Shown here in pieces: positions 47,762-59,000 of a DNA stretch of 64,000 nucleotides. The position numbers and the translations under genes are program-made. The stretch spans positions 16,400,762-16,464,761 of the forward strand of contig CM075783.1 of assembly GCA_037974665.1 (NCBI GenBank), given 5' to 3'. This DNA comes from Ehretia macrophylla (lineage: Eukaryota > Streptophyta > Magnoliopsida > Boraginales > Ehretiaceae). The notes beneath the pieces are model-generated. The model saw only the letters and a list, made by a program, of their open reading frames with translations. It did no database searches and was not told where the DNA came from. The stretch's first letter is position 1, and each line of letters opens with the position of its first letter.

Positions 47762-47928
47762 TTACATACCTGGACGGGGCTGTTGGGTGATCAAGAAGGC
47801 CCATGGCTTAGGATGGTGACTTCCATTGCACATACTGGAGGGGTGCCAACTTAAGGTCTCTATCCAAGTGGTAGAGCCTACGTCATAATTTCTGGTCGTT
47901 TGGGGCCTGCGTTCGCGCGGCCCCTCCC
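47762..47928 (+). ncRNA. U1: U1 spliceosomal snRNA, variant 5' end
   Basis: About 167 nt with the complete U1 layout. A 5' region ...TTACATACCTGGACGGGG is followed by a stem-loop I with GATCAAGAAGG (U1-70K site) and a stem-loop II with CCATTGCAC (U1A-type site). Then come stem III, an Sm site ATAATTTCTGG, and a terminal hairpin GGGGCCTGCGTTCGCGCGGC. U1 RNA defines 5' splice sites by pairing positions 3-11 with the intron start. The canonical 5' end is AUACUUACCUG. Here, counting back from ACCUGG, position 5 is A and position 1 is U, so positions 3-8 read ACAUAC. USE, TATA and a 3' box (47928-47942) are all present with correct spacing, so it could be transcribed. The Sm site has C where human U1 has G. 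A decaying copy cannot be excluded. Confidence 0.9.
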
Positions 47929-47942
47929 AAATTCAAGTCGAA
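47928..47942 (+). terminator. Plant snRNA 3' box
   Basis: CA, six bases, then AGTCGAA fits the plant snRNA 3'-end signal CA(N)3-10AGTNNAA and directly follows the last hairpin. Confidence 0.75.
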
Positions 47943-49129
47943 ATCAATCTTTGTTTGTTTGGCTAGGCCAGTAACTTTTTCTTTTTGGCTAAGTAGTCGG
48001 ATAAGTTTTATTATTAACATGAAAATATTTTATGAGTGCGGTCAAAGGTCGAGACGAAACAAAAGGGAAAATTTAGTAGTTTTTTATTATTTTTTTAAAA
48101 AAATTAAATTTATTTTTAATGTCAAAAATTAGGGTCTCTATTTTTTAAGAAAATTTAATTTTTTTAGATTAAATTAAAATTTTAGGAAAATAATAAGTAT
48201 TAAATTAGTTAATTTTATATAATATAAGATAAAATTAAATTTTTTTTTGAAAAATAGTAGGAATTGAATTAATTATTTTTGAATACTAAAAGACAAAATG
48301 ACTCATTAGATTTTGTAATAGTATTTTTTTTGGGTCAGATTCATTCATGATATCTTAAATGAATTGATGATTCTGGCAATATTATTACTTTTTCGGATAT
48401 GAATAAAGCTAATGAATTTTTTGAAACAATTTAACAAACACCACAAATATAAAGTGGAAAGGAGAGAAGAGAGAAAGAGATGACACCGTCGATTTTAAGG
48501 TGATTCGCTAATCTAATTCACTACCTAAGATCTTCCTCCCGTTGGGATTTCTACTAGTTCTATTAGTAGTACTTCTTTACAAGTTGGTGAAGCACAAACC
48601 GACACTACAAGACCTCTTAACTCCACAAGAGTTTGTACATGCCTTTGAAATCTTATGAGCTTTCAATGCTTTTTCTAAGGAAAGACATTTTTGAGTTTTA
48701 CCGAGCATTTCAAAGGCATTCAACAAATTATTAACCTGTACTCCTTATATCGTCACATCTCCTTTCTTATGACTCCCTCTTCATTCTTTAGTCTCCATTA
48801 GTGAGATCTTCAAGGTTGCCTCGTCAACTTCTTCCTTGGTATATATGGATGATTCCTACTTTGTTTGTCCAAGACACACCTTTGACTTTCTTCTTTTGCA
48901 AATATGTCATGAAGCAATACGATTAGTCAATAATCAGATATTCATTTAAGATTAAGTTATCATCAAAATTATAGATGAAGCCCTTTTAAGCTAACAGATT
49001 CTCATCCAAAGTCTATAAAAATTTAATAAAAATAAATAATATAATGATTTGATTAGAAACAAAACCTCTAATATACGTGGAGGGGATGCTAGTAAACTTG
49101 AAAAAACGTCACTTGATTTAATAGGTTTG
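47943..49129. other. Intergenic DNA
   Basis: 48070-48330 contains 'aggtctctatttttt'/'taataagtattaaatt' units that look like a decayed MULE-like arm pair. 48400-49100 shows no gene or repeat I recognise. Confidence 0.45.
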
Positions 49130-49471
49130 CCTGTTAAAAAATCAGTGATAGCTCTAGAAAGATTTGATCCATGTGAAGATAAGGGCCGCTAGCTGACAAC
49201 CTGACATTCTCAACATGGAATGTCCAAAAAAATTAGTGATAGCTCTAGAAAGATTTGATCCATGTGAAGATAAGGGCCGCTAGCTGACAACCTGACATTC
49301 TCAACATGGAATGTCCAAAAAAATTAGTGATAGCCTTAGAAAAATTTGATCCATGAGAAAATAGGAGCTACTAGTTGACAACCTGACATAGCCCTAGAAA
49401 GATTTGATCCATGAGAAGATAGAAACTGTTACCTGACAACCTGACATTCTCAACATGGAATGTCCAACGAA
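49130..49471. repeat. 91-bp tandem repeat, about four copies
   Basis: Units start near 49137, 49228 and 49319, with a partly deleted unit before about 49385. The first two are almost identical over 91 bp (marker 'gatagctctagaaagatttg' at 49148 and 49239). The third and fourth are diverged. Each unit contains the small inverted repeat 'gacattctcaacatggaatgtc'. Confidence 0.9.
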
Positions 49472-49889
49472 ATCATTGCTGTAAATTTTTTACCACCTTT
49501 ATAAATTAACGGGCCATATGGCAATTGAGGCTATTTTATTCTCCATTTCATTTAGAACCTTCATTTTGTTTTGTAATACCCTAGTATTTGGGTTCAACAG
49601 TTTTGTAAATATTGTGGTTTGTAGAGCTAGTTGTTAACACTGGGATTTTGAGAATAAATAATTGATGACCTATTTAGTGCAATGAAGTGATTGTCATGTT
49701 TGTGGCAAAGTCAATAATATGTCCATTTGTAATATGATATCTATCAGAATGTCCATTTGTCTAACCTTTAACTAAGAAGTCTCAATTATCAGGCACAATA
49801 CTGAAGATCAAAGTTTCTTTTCACAATAATGGAGAGCATATAATAAACTTTAAAATCCAAATAGTTATCTACAGATTCTCACATATGGA

Positions 49890-50160
49890 ACCATCGAAGC
49901 AATAAATACTTCGTCTGTTTGCTGTAAAATAATTTATTAGTGAAAAATATTTGTGAGAAAAAATACTTATCTGAAAAATAAAATAAATTTTTTTGTTTAG
50001 TTATTACACTAAAAAACATTTTTTTGTCTCTTTCACAGAGAAAAACATTTTCCAGCTGGAATTTTATAAGCGACAGAGACACAGACACACACACACACAC
50101 CCACCCACATATATATATATATATATATACATGTCTCCGACATATAGAGCATCTCCAAAC
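49890..50160. mobile_element. MITE fragment plus CA/TA microsatellite
   Basis: 'cgtctgtttgctgtaaaataa' and 'gaaaaatatttgtgagaaaa' match the terminal part of the MITE at 8473-9066, but only one end is recognisable. A (CA)n run at about 50083-50100 and a TA run at 50110-50128 follow. Confidence 0.5.
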
Positions 50161-50699
50161 ATGCTGCTGCTGATTAATGTCCCATGAGTTTAACCCAGTC
50201 CACAACATTTCCTCTCGATGCTATTCTTTTTCTTTTCTAAGTTCCCCTCGACACTTCAAGATGCATTGGGATCTACAAAATGCTAATGCGTTCTCGAATT
50301 GTTCATATTTCCATGCTAATGTGTCGTTGAACTATGGGAAAAAAGAAGGCACAATCAAGTAATAAAATTCCCACTGGAAATTCGTGTGTATAGGCATATC
50401 AACAACATTATGAACTACTCAGTGTGGACTAGCTTTTCAATATTAGGTGTTTGGATTGATGAGATGACTTGTTTTCAGTGTAGAAGCCCCACTAGTCCTT
50501 AGACCAAGAGGCAAGCATTTGAAAATATCAGCTTTCAAAGGCAATGGACAAAACAATGAGTCTGGTAATAGAGCTAATGGGTCGAAATCCCTCAAGAATT
50601 CTTCTAAGCTTTCTTGTGCATCTGAAGAGAGTGAAGATACATTACTGGAATCTCCAAAGGCAAAGAGCATTCCCGTTTCTTACTCTTCTTCAAATGAAA

Positions 50700-51209
50700 G
50701 AGTAAATTGCTTGCCGCCCCCTTGTGTTTTGCTCGAAATACTCATTCACCCCCTGTGTTTTTAAAATAGGCTCATTACTCCCCTGTGATTTTCGGAATGT
50801 AGCTGACCGCCCCCCTCCGTCAGAAAAACCGTCTAATTTAACGGCAATTGTAACACACGCGTTTAAAATGCGAATTTTTTATGTTTTTTGTTAAAATAAA
50901 TTCTTTGTTGGACAAAAATACCCTTTTAGTAAATTGCTTACCGCCCCCTTGTGTTTTTCCTGAAATACTCATTCACCCCCTGTGTTTTTAAAATAGACTC
51001 ATTACCCCCCTGTGTTTTTTCAATTTTAACTTTATGTAAGGGTATAACGATCAATTAACTAATTTGGTAACGTTTACTAACGGAATAAGCGATTTTGGGT
51101 GCGTCAGCTTAATCGAAAAAACACAAGAGGGTAATGAGCTTATTTTAAAAACACAGAAGGTGAATGAGTATTTCAAGCAAAATACAGGAAGGCGACAAGC
51201 AATTTACTC
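50700..51209. mobile_element. MULE-like element inserted in the pseudogene exon
   Basis: The left end GAGTAAATTGCTTGCCGCCC pairs with the right end (ggcgacaagcaatttactc). The arms contain 'accgcccccttgtgtttt' and 'actcattcaccccctgtg' units, inverted on the other side. The exact 10-bp direct repeat TCAAATGAAA flanks it (50690-50699 and 51210-51219). A 69-aa frame inside is not conserved. Confidence 0.9.
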
Positions 51210-52195
51210 TCAAATGAAACGTCAACAAATTTTCGTTCCATACATAATTTATTTAAGTACTGGTTGTCGTTAATTAATGCGTACACTACCACCAAATGAA
51301 GCAGCGGAAGAATCTATTGAAAAGCCATCCTCAAATGACATATCAGAGCCACAAGAGTCTACCACAGAGGAAAGACAGAATTGAGATTGTAAAGGCGGGT
51401 TCTTCGCTGCTTTATGAGCCTGGATGCAACTATAATGGTGCCCTTGTTGATATTGTAAGTATATATATATATATTTATATATGTATGCACGTATATGGGC
51501 ATTGGAACTTTGTGCGTGTGGTCATTTTGAACTTAATCTTTTATTTATGCAATTTTTTTGCTAATTTTCCTGAGAAGAGGAGCAGTTAGATCAAGCTTCA
51601 TATTGTTTTACCCGCATAATTATACATAGTATCCAGCGATTTCAGAGAACTGAAAAAATAAAGAAAAAGATACGAGACTAAAAGTATAACTGCATACTCT
51701 TTGTTTTGATTAGGTTCCAAGAGATCAATATCATATCGCTTTTATTCTTCAAGCCTTGAGAGGTTGGTATTGAATTGCATGCTTTGGTATCCATGGATCA
51801 AAATGATTTCAAGTGTCTTCTCTCTTCGTGAGAAAATGAATATGTTTGAAGTTACATGAGAAGAATATGAGGAAAGGAACATCTGCTCGAGTATTATTTT
51901 GATATTAAATGGATGAAATAATTAAACCACACACCTCCAGGTTAGACCATATATATACTGGGACCTGTCAGGGGCTTTAGCAATTGTTTTTTCGATTTGG
52001 AAATACAAGAAAGCTTTACTTCATGTAATAGTCGTTGGTCATCAGCTTTCCATCCCAACTGCCCTGATGTGATGACTCTGTGTGATTCTGTTGTATATGC
52101 TGTTTGTTTTATCTCAGGATATTGTTGGTTGTTGTATTTGCAGTGTTAATCTTGTTATATGGAGCTGAAGTTTCCAAAGAATTGACCCCTTCAGG

Positions 52196-52445
52196 CTGTT
52201 CTTACCAAAGTCTCTAAATAGAGATTCTAGTATCGTATAATTATTACGTAATATAATTCATTTAGAGACCCGAGCCCACTTAATTTAACAACATTTTTAA
52301 AGACTTTATACTTTTTAGAGACCCGAGCCTACTTTTTAGTGATTTTGATTTCTACTTTATGAATTTTTGTTTCATCAAATGAACTATATTACATAATAAT
52401 TATACGATACTAAAATTTCTATTTTAGAGACTCTGGTAAGGACAG
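52196..52445. mobile_element. MITE with TIRs of about 60 bp in the pseudogene
   Basis: The left arm CTGTTCTTACCAAAGTCTCT... continues through 'gtatcgtataattattacgt'. The right arm is its inverse (...acgtataattattatg in reverse, ending 'agagactctggtaaggacag'). The inside, about 120 bp, has two 'agagacccgagcc' copies. No clear TSD. It interrupts the coding sequence between KELTP and VLEPLIV. Confidence 0.75.
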
Positions 52446-52630
52446 TCTTACGAGTTTTGGAGCCATTAATTGTCGCACTCTACATTAAGATATTACGTGG
52501 TATAAGCGCACTCTATGCATTCACCTTCAAGCAGACAGTTAAAATAGTCAAGAACTTACCTACCTATTACCTGCTAGCTTACAATTATATTGCTCGTGGG
52601 GCAGCTTAAAGAATACATTCATGCACCTTT

Positions 52631-53097
52631 AGTGCAGCCCGATAGGATTTAGTGACAATGACGATATTAGATTTGTAACCAACCTCTCAAGTAATGAGCT
52701 TATCTTAGTTTTGATTGGTCTGGATTGATCACGATGCTTTAACCTATGTTATTTCAGCTCAACCGGAAAATGGACATGAAATCTCAAAATAGATGTCTAG
52801 GTATACTGCCAAAAACAATATTACTGATGAGATAACAATGACGTTACAGTAATAAAATTTCATATTATTACGAGAGAAATCCAATAATATAACTTGTTAC
52901 AATAAATTTCATATCTCCAACATACTCTTTTACGTACGTGCATGGTTTTTTGAGCTATATACATGATAAATCAATATGGACATACCGAGTTAAATCTAAG
53001 CTTATACAGACAGCACTCAAGAGTTCAGGAAGAGGTCATGACTCTACACAAAATGAACAAACTATATGGGCAGGAAGAAAATGAAAGAGGAGGAAAA
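52631..53097. other. Region between the pseudogene and ALIX, including the ALIX 3' UTR
   Basis: The two loci converge here. About 52900-53097 is probably the ALIX 3' UTR on the minus strand. Nothing else is recognised. Confidence 0.5.
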
Positions 53098-56000
53098 TCA
53101 TTGTCTATAATAGCCACTCTGATGAGGAGGATATGGGGATTGAGTAGTGTATGGAGGCCTCGGCGTAGAACCCGGTTGCTGAGGTACATTGTAATATGTA
53201 CCCTGCCATCCGGGATACGCAGGTTGCCCATACTCGTGGCTTACAGGGGCCTGTTGTTGGAATTGTGGCGGTGGGTATGGAGTACCTGGAGCTGGCACTT
53301 GGTAAGGTGGCGGTGGTGGTTGTGGAGAGCCATAAGGAGGAGGGGTGTGAGCATACCCGTACACAGGTGACTGCTGTGGTGGCTGGTAAGGAGGAGTTTG
53401 GGGACGAGCAGGGTTGGACAAGTTGCCGGAGGCCATTTGCTGTTGAGGATTTGGTCTTTGATTCTCGGGGGGCTGTCCACTCGATGGGTAATTATAACTG
53501 TTACTCTTACCGTCCTGAAAGCTGAGACCCGAAATTTTCCTCTGGACATCTTCAATCATTTCTCGGCACTGGATATTTCTCGTCATCACAAAATCACTGC
53601 ACTGTTGGTTTACATTTGTAATTGCATCCTGTTTAACAGAACGAAGTATTAGTCATCCTGTGCGGCAAAGATCGATAGATCATGCAACGACGAGGTCAGA
53701 AAATAGTTATGCAAAGAAAGATAAAATAGGACAGCAGGAGGGAAAGAGAAAAAAAGGTAATGCATGCACGATTTAAGGTTTGTCTGCGAATATAGCATTA
53801 CATGGAGCAGAAAAATTAGATAAAATAGCCAAGCCAACTAGTGGGAAAAAGGCCTCTTAATTTTAGCTGATTGATGACCTAAGATGAGTTGACCTAACAT
53901 GAGACTACATCTCGCATGTACGGTGTTAACAGAAGAGATGGCTCTCAATAGGAGAATAAGTAGGGTAGTCAAATTCATATGACCGAGACCCCTTCATACG
54001 ATAACGTTTAGTTTGGTTTGGTTATAAAGTCCAATGAGCATAACATGGTCCCCTTAGTTGACAAAAAATATAACCCATACCTGAAGAGTAACATAGAACT
54101 TCAATCCTTCATTTATATTCGCCTTGATCTCACGGAACTTAGCGATTGCAGCTTCAATTTGCTTATAGCTCTTCTCACGAGATGCTGAGATATTGAAAGA
54201 AAAAAATTGTCAGCATGGGGAGAAGAACTTCAAAACAGAATTTTTAGATGACAATAGCAGATCAGTTTAATCTACCCGCTAAACACCTGCAATATCAATG
54301 CGTAAGATATGTGACATGGCTGAACCAAAATGCCCCTACGATAAAGTTAATTTTACTTTATACCATTCTTTCAGATCTTCATAATAGTTTGCTGTTGAGG
54401 GTTTTTAATTCTAGAGAAGACGAATATAATATCAGCTTCATCTTCACACGAGTAAAGACTAGATTGTATTAAGTTATCCCAATCAAAAAGCTACGAGTTC
54501 TGCAAATCACTACACTAAAAATTAGAAGACAAGCTACAAGTCTCACGGTCATAGGTTCAAGTCTAGAAGGTGCCCGTGCCATCAGGTTTGCCATTAATAA
54601 TACCAGCTATTCCACAATATAGAAGAAACATCTAATCATACAGCTGCAGATGCGCAACCAACAAAGCTGCCTTACATCCGTTTCAACCAATACCCGGATA
54701 TTCAGTTCAGCTCACAAAGCCCAAAAACCACTTTAAACAGTGAAATACAGATGCATCTAACGTAACTGCCAGGTCCTTTCTTAACTAAAACCCTGCTGAA
54801 GATAAAAACATGAAGTCTATCCAGCAATGATAGGAGAATAATGAGCCTAATACCATGAGAAAGAAAAGACGAATCTAACACTTCTTTCTCTAAGACCCGA
54901 AGAAAAATATGAAAAATCATTGAAAATTGCTGAACACAAAAGTCTCAAAGTAAAGCATGGTATGTCTCACTACAACAAGGAGAAAATGTTCTCTCTTTAC
55001 CAACTACAAGCAGCTCGTATGAACAGATCAGCCCACTCATCAGAGTAGCAAATTCCAAACAGGAAACTCAACAACCACAATCACAAATAAGGGAAGACGT
55101 ATAGCAAGAGGAAATTATAAGGTTGAATTCATGACAGATGTTGACACATATGAAAAAAGGCTTCAACAATTCAAATCTTATCTACAGTAACATACCTTTA
55201 TAATCTTCCAGGTTAAACAGAGCAGCAAACTCATCATTTTGAGCCTGTAAAAGATGAGATCAAATACATGTCATATACCTAAACCCATCACCTCTTCATC
55301 TATGCTTAAAGAGTAACCAGACCAGTCAACTTTCCTTCAATGCTTAATGAGTATGACACAGTCAATGTGAATTTTCTTTCGAGATTTCCTTCCAAAGAGT
55401 AATATATATGATTAAAGCAATTACTGTGAATACAATCTAAAGAATGAACTTGGTAGTCTCCAGCTTGTGAGGAAAGGAAAATTAAAAAGAGGCAAATAGG
55501 GAATAAACTTCTTGACGTCACATATAAATAGAACAATGCCATAGTTACTTTATAACTAACGAAAATTGGTGTTTATGGTCCCATCAGCAAACTATTTCCA
55601 TAAAACATTGACACTCTTTTCTCACACATAGGCTTCTCCATAATTTCTTCTAATTTTTGTTGCAAAAATTAGAGGAGAGATTGTCAATTTTAAAATTGAA
55701 TACTTCTGCATATTATTCTTTTCAAGGCTTCAGCAAATTATGAACTGCATACAAAACTCCAAACTTCAATCTGACTAACATCACTGTAAACCTAGCCGAG
55801 CCACACTTGAATATTCAGCCAAGAAGCATGATACAAGATATTCACAAGGCATAAGACACCAGTAGACCAAGGGTCCATTAACCAGACAAGAAATACATTA
55901 AAATTCATTAGGTATATGATGCACTTCACAAAACAATCAGAACTAGCAGAAGAAACTCTAAGCTCAAGGGATTAAAAGTGCATACCTGAATTTGCATCAA

Positions 56001-59000
56001 CAATTGTTCTTGCGCCTCAATGTTTTGTGCAATTTCCTCACAAATGTGATCATACTTTGATATTTCCTTTTTGAAAAGATCCTCGTAAGACCCGGTGGAT
56101 GTCATCAACTTGGGTAGTATATCATCCTGAATTGTGCATAAAAGAAGTCATAACTATCCTAAAAGCCGCAGTCACATGCACTAGGATGAAAGAGCTTGAG
56201 ACTGCCAAGCGTATTAAAGTCGAGAAAAACTACTTAAGAAGCAGATCTACATACACTTAGGCCCTGGTTGGGCTAACTATGCTTTTGAACTGTAGAGCTT
56301 TCAGCACTATCTTGGTTAGAAGTCCTCATGAAGAAAAACCATTGATTGTTTGCCGTATTTTGGGCAATGTAGGGCTTTAAAAAACATGGAGAGATATATC
56401 TCAAAAAGAAAAAGAAAAACTGCATCCCACATTATGTAAAAACAACTTTGCAAAACCCTCTTTTGAAAAGCTCCAATTTGGAGCTTCTTATTTTTTAACT
56501 TTAGATTTTACCTAAGAGCTCTTTACAAAATAGGCCAAATAAGTTAGCTTCAACTTTTAAACTCATAAAAAGGGCTTTTAAATGTCTAAAAGTTTAGACA
56601 AACAAACCTTATTTTTGTGGCATTTTCCATTTTAAATGCAGGAGAGTGACCTAGTTGTTGTTTCATTGACCTACTACCATATATATACCCATAGTAGGAA
56701 ATTGGCTCTCCCATTCTCCTTCCCAATTTCTACAAGATTAAAACACAGGACCCAAGACATGGAACATACTTCAACATAAATATGAAAAGGAACACCAAAA
56801 TACAGGATCGAGTGGGACAAATGGAATGTGATGCATCATCCTTAACAACACAAAGATCTAACAAGAAAATGGCATAGAATCAGGTGGAAATCCACCAAGA
56901 GGACAACCCACAGGCAATTGTCAAATATCAGCCTGGAAGCACCTATGAAAACAATTACTTCATAAGATAAACATATCTCAACCTATACTGAAAGAAATAT
57001 GATAGATGTCTAGACCAGACTAACTGGAGAGTAGGCTCATCTCCCTCAGTAAAGTAATACATAAAAAGTAGAGAAACCTTAAGTCTTAGTGTTTTGTTCC
57101 CGAACAACGATCATTCATTACGGTCGGAATCTCATTGATCATGTTAGGCCAACCAAACAAAATATAATAATGAATGAGAAAGAAACAAAAGGATCTGAAA
57201 TTGGTCGACTGGGACGGTCAACCACCATTCCCCATCTTACTAATTGAAGGAGTTCGATCCGCGCTGGGATTTTGAGCAAGTTAGGCCCAGGCACTAGATA
57301 GAATGAGCTACTTATCCCGATCAAACGCTTCCCGTACCACCTAACACTTCATCAGGAACATTTGTGATTGACGAAGGAATATGCCATTAAGTTATGAACC
57401 GTGAAGATCCCTAAACCACAAAACTACACAAATCAATAGGAACCTCCCTAAACTACAAAACTACACAATTAATAGGAACTTTTATTTTTTGGTATAGAGA
57501 GTGAAGTAAATTTTGCGGCAAAATTTAGAGCAACCCTGCAAAGGAAACTTAACAGGTTAGGTAAAGAGAAATTATGATAAATAATTTCCACAAATAAATG
57601 CTAAAGCCTCCCAAGCCAGGGTAGTCAGAAATAGGCAGTGTATAAAAAGGCGTAAGGCGCACTAAGGCGCTAGGGGGTCCTAGTGCCTAGGCGCAAGGCG
57701 CAAGGCGCAAGGCACACGCCTTAGCGAAGTGAGGCGCATTTTTTATATTTATGAAAAATAAGCTACGAAATCAAAGAATTATGTAAGACACTAAGATAGA
57801 AGCTTTAATCAAATAATACTTTAACCCAAAAACATCTTAGATATATATATATATATTCATAAAAAAAATACTAAAATGACAAAATATCTAGCGAAGTGAG
57901 GCGCATTTCTTATATTTGAGCCCTTTTCTTCTTTTGTCTTCTATTTCCTCTAGAGTTTGACTTAAATATCTAGAAGTCGAGGGTAATTTTGTCCTTTGCA
58001 CACATACTAACAAAACCAAAAAAAATTATTGACAAAATAAAACCTTTTTACAAAGGTGCAGCAAGGCACACGAGGCGAATTGCCTCGCCTTAGCCTTTTT
58101 AGGCGTTGAGGGTGCACCTTGCCTCGCCTCACCTCAGCGCCTAGGCACGCCTTAGGCGCACCTTTTAAAACACTAGAAATAGGAAAGCAAAAGAGGAGAA
58201 AATGCACAACAATTCACCATGCCCCACTTTGATATGAAGCATATATATAATATTTAAAAGAAGTCCAAGAAAGAACAGTCCTCTGTATCAATATACAGAT
58301 TTCCCACACCACACCTAACAACCAAGAGTTATATGCCATCATATGTAAGCATATTATACAATTATCATACTAATAAATACATATAAATAGAACTCCCATT
58401 TTCAGTTACATTTTCTAAGCAAAACGAGAAAAGCTCATCTTCTGAGGTAAACCTATAGAATAGACATAAAAAATGTATTGCATACAAGGAATAAAAGGCC
58501 CATATTGCAAAAATTGTTATCAATATCATTGTATGATAGAAGAAAGTTCTTCCAAACATTCATCTTTTGGCTACCGTTTACAAATATAGCATACACCTTT
58601 GGCATTTCAAGTGAATTCATCTCACATATCAATGAACTTTTAATTAATATTCTCCTCTTTTGCATGCTATTTATGAATTAACCGTTAACTAAACAACTCT
58701 TCATGGTTTCATATGCTTTTGCAATTAAGATGATTAATAGTATTGAAACTACCTCCAATGTTTGTATATATATAAACAGAGGGTCCTTCAACCTTCATTT
58801 GATTCCGATACCCAGTATAGATCTCATGAGACCCGCCCACTCAACCTATGAAAAAAGCCCTACTCTTGTCCTTCGCTACTAGGAAAGTACGCAACTTCTA
58901 TTCCTTGTTCATCAAGTTAGAATTATACCCTTTAAAAGTGACTTTTGATCGCTTGATACCACATTTGCACAACAATATAGGTGCTTAATCAATTCAGAAT

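Larger units (their letters stand above)
50200..52630 (+). pseudogene. Dead gene of a conserved plant membrane-protein family, broken by transposons
   Basis: Coding-like pieces in order: about 50235-50357 (SPRHFKMHWDLQ...); about 50478-50699 (LVLRPRGKHLKISAFKG... to VSYSSSN); 51290-51455, where ...STTEERQN then needs a one-base shift to continue as VLRCFMSLDATIMVPLLI; 52145-52190 (YGAEVSKELTP, again out of frame); and 52446-52625 (VLEPLIVALYIKILRG, then QTVKIVKNLPTYYLLAYNYIARG, followed by a one-base insertion and LKEYIHAP). This order resembles a plant family of unknown function, probably plastid-targeted with membrane segments; the resemblance is from memory of the family. A 510-bp MULE-like element (50700) and a MITE (52196) sit inside exons. 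Several frameshifts show the copy is not functional. Confidence 0.75.

Noticed and set aside
50083..50130. CA/TA run as a promoter element of the pseudogene
   Set aside because: It is a plain microsatellite next to a MITE fragment; nothing ties it to transcription start.
53196..53525. Plus-strand frames opposite the last ALIX exon
   Set aside because: The minus strand encodes the conserved Pro-rich ALIX tail with correct splice site and stop; the opposite frames only reflect its biased composition.
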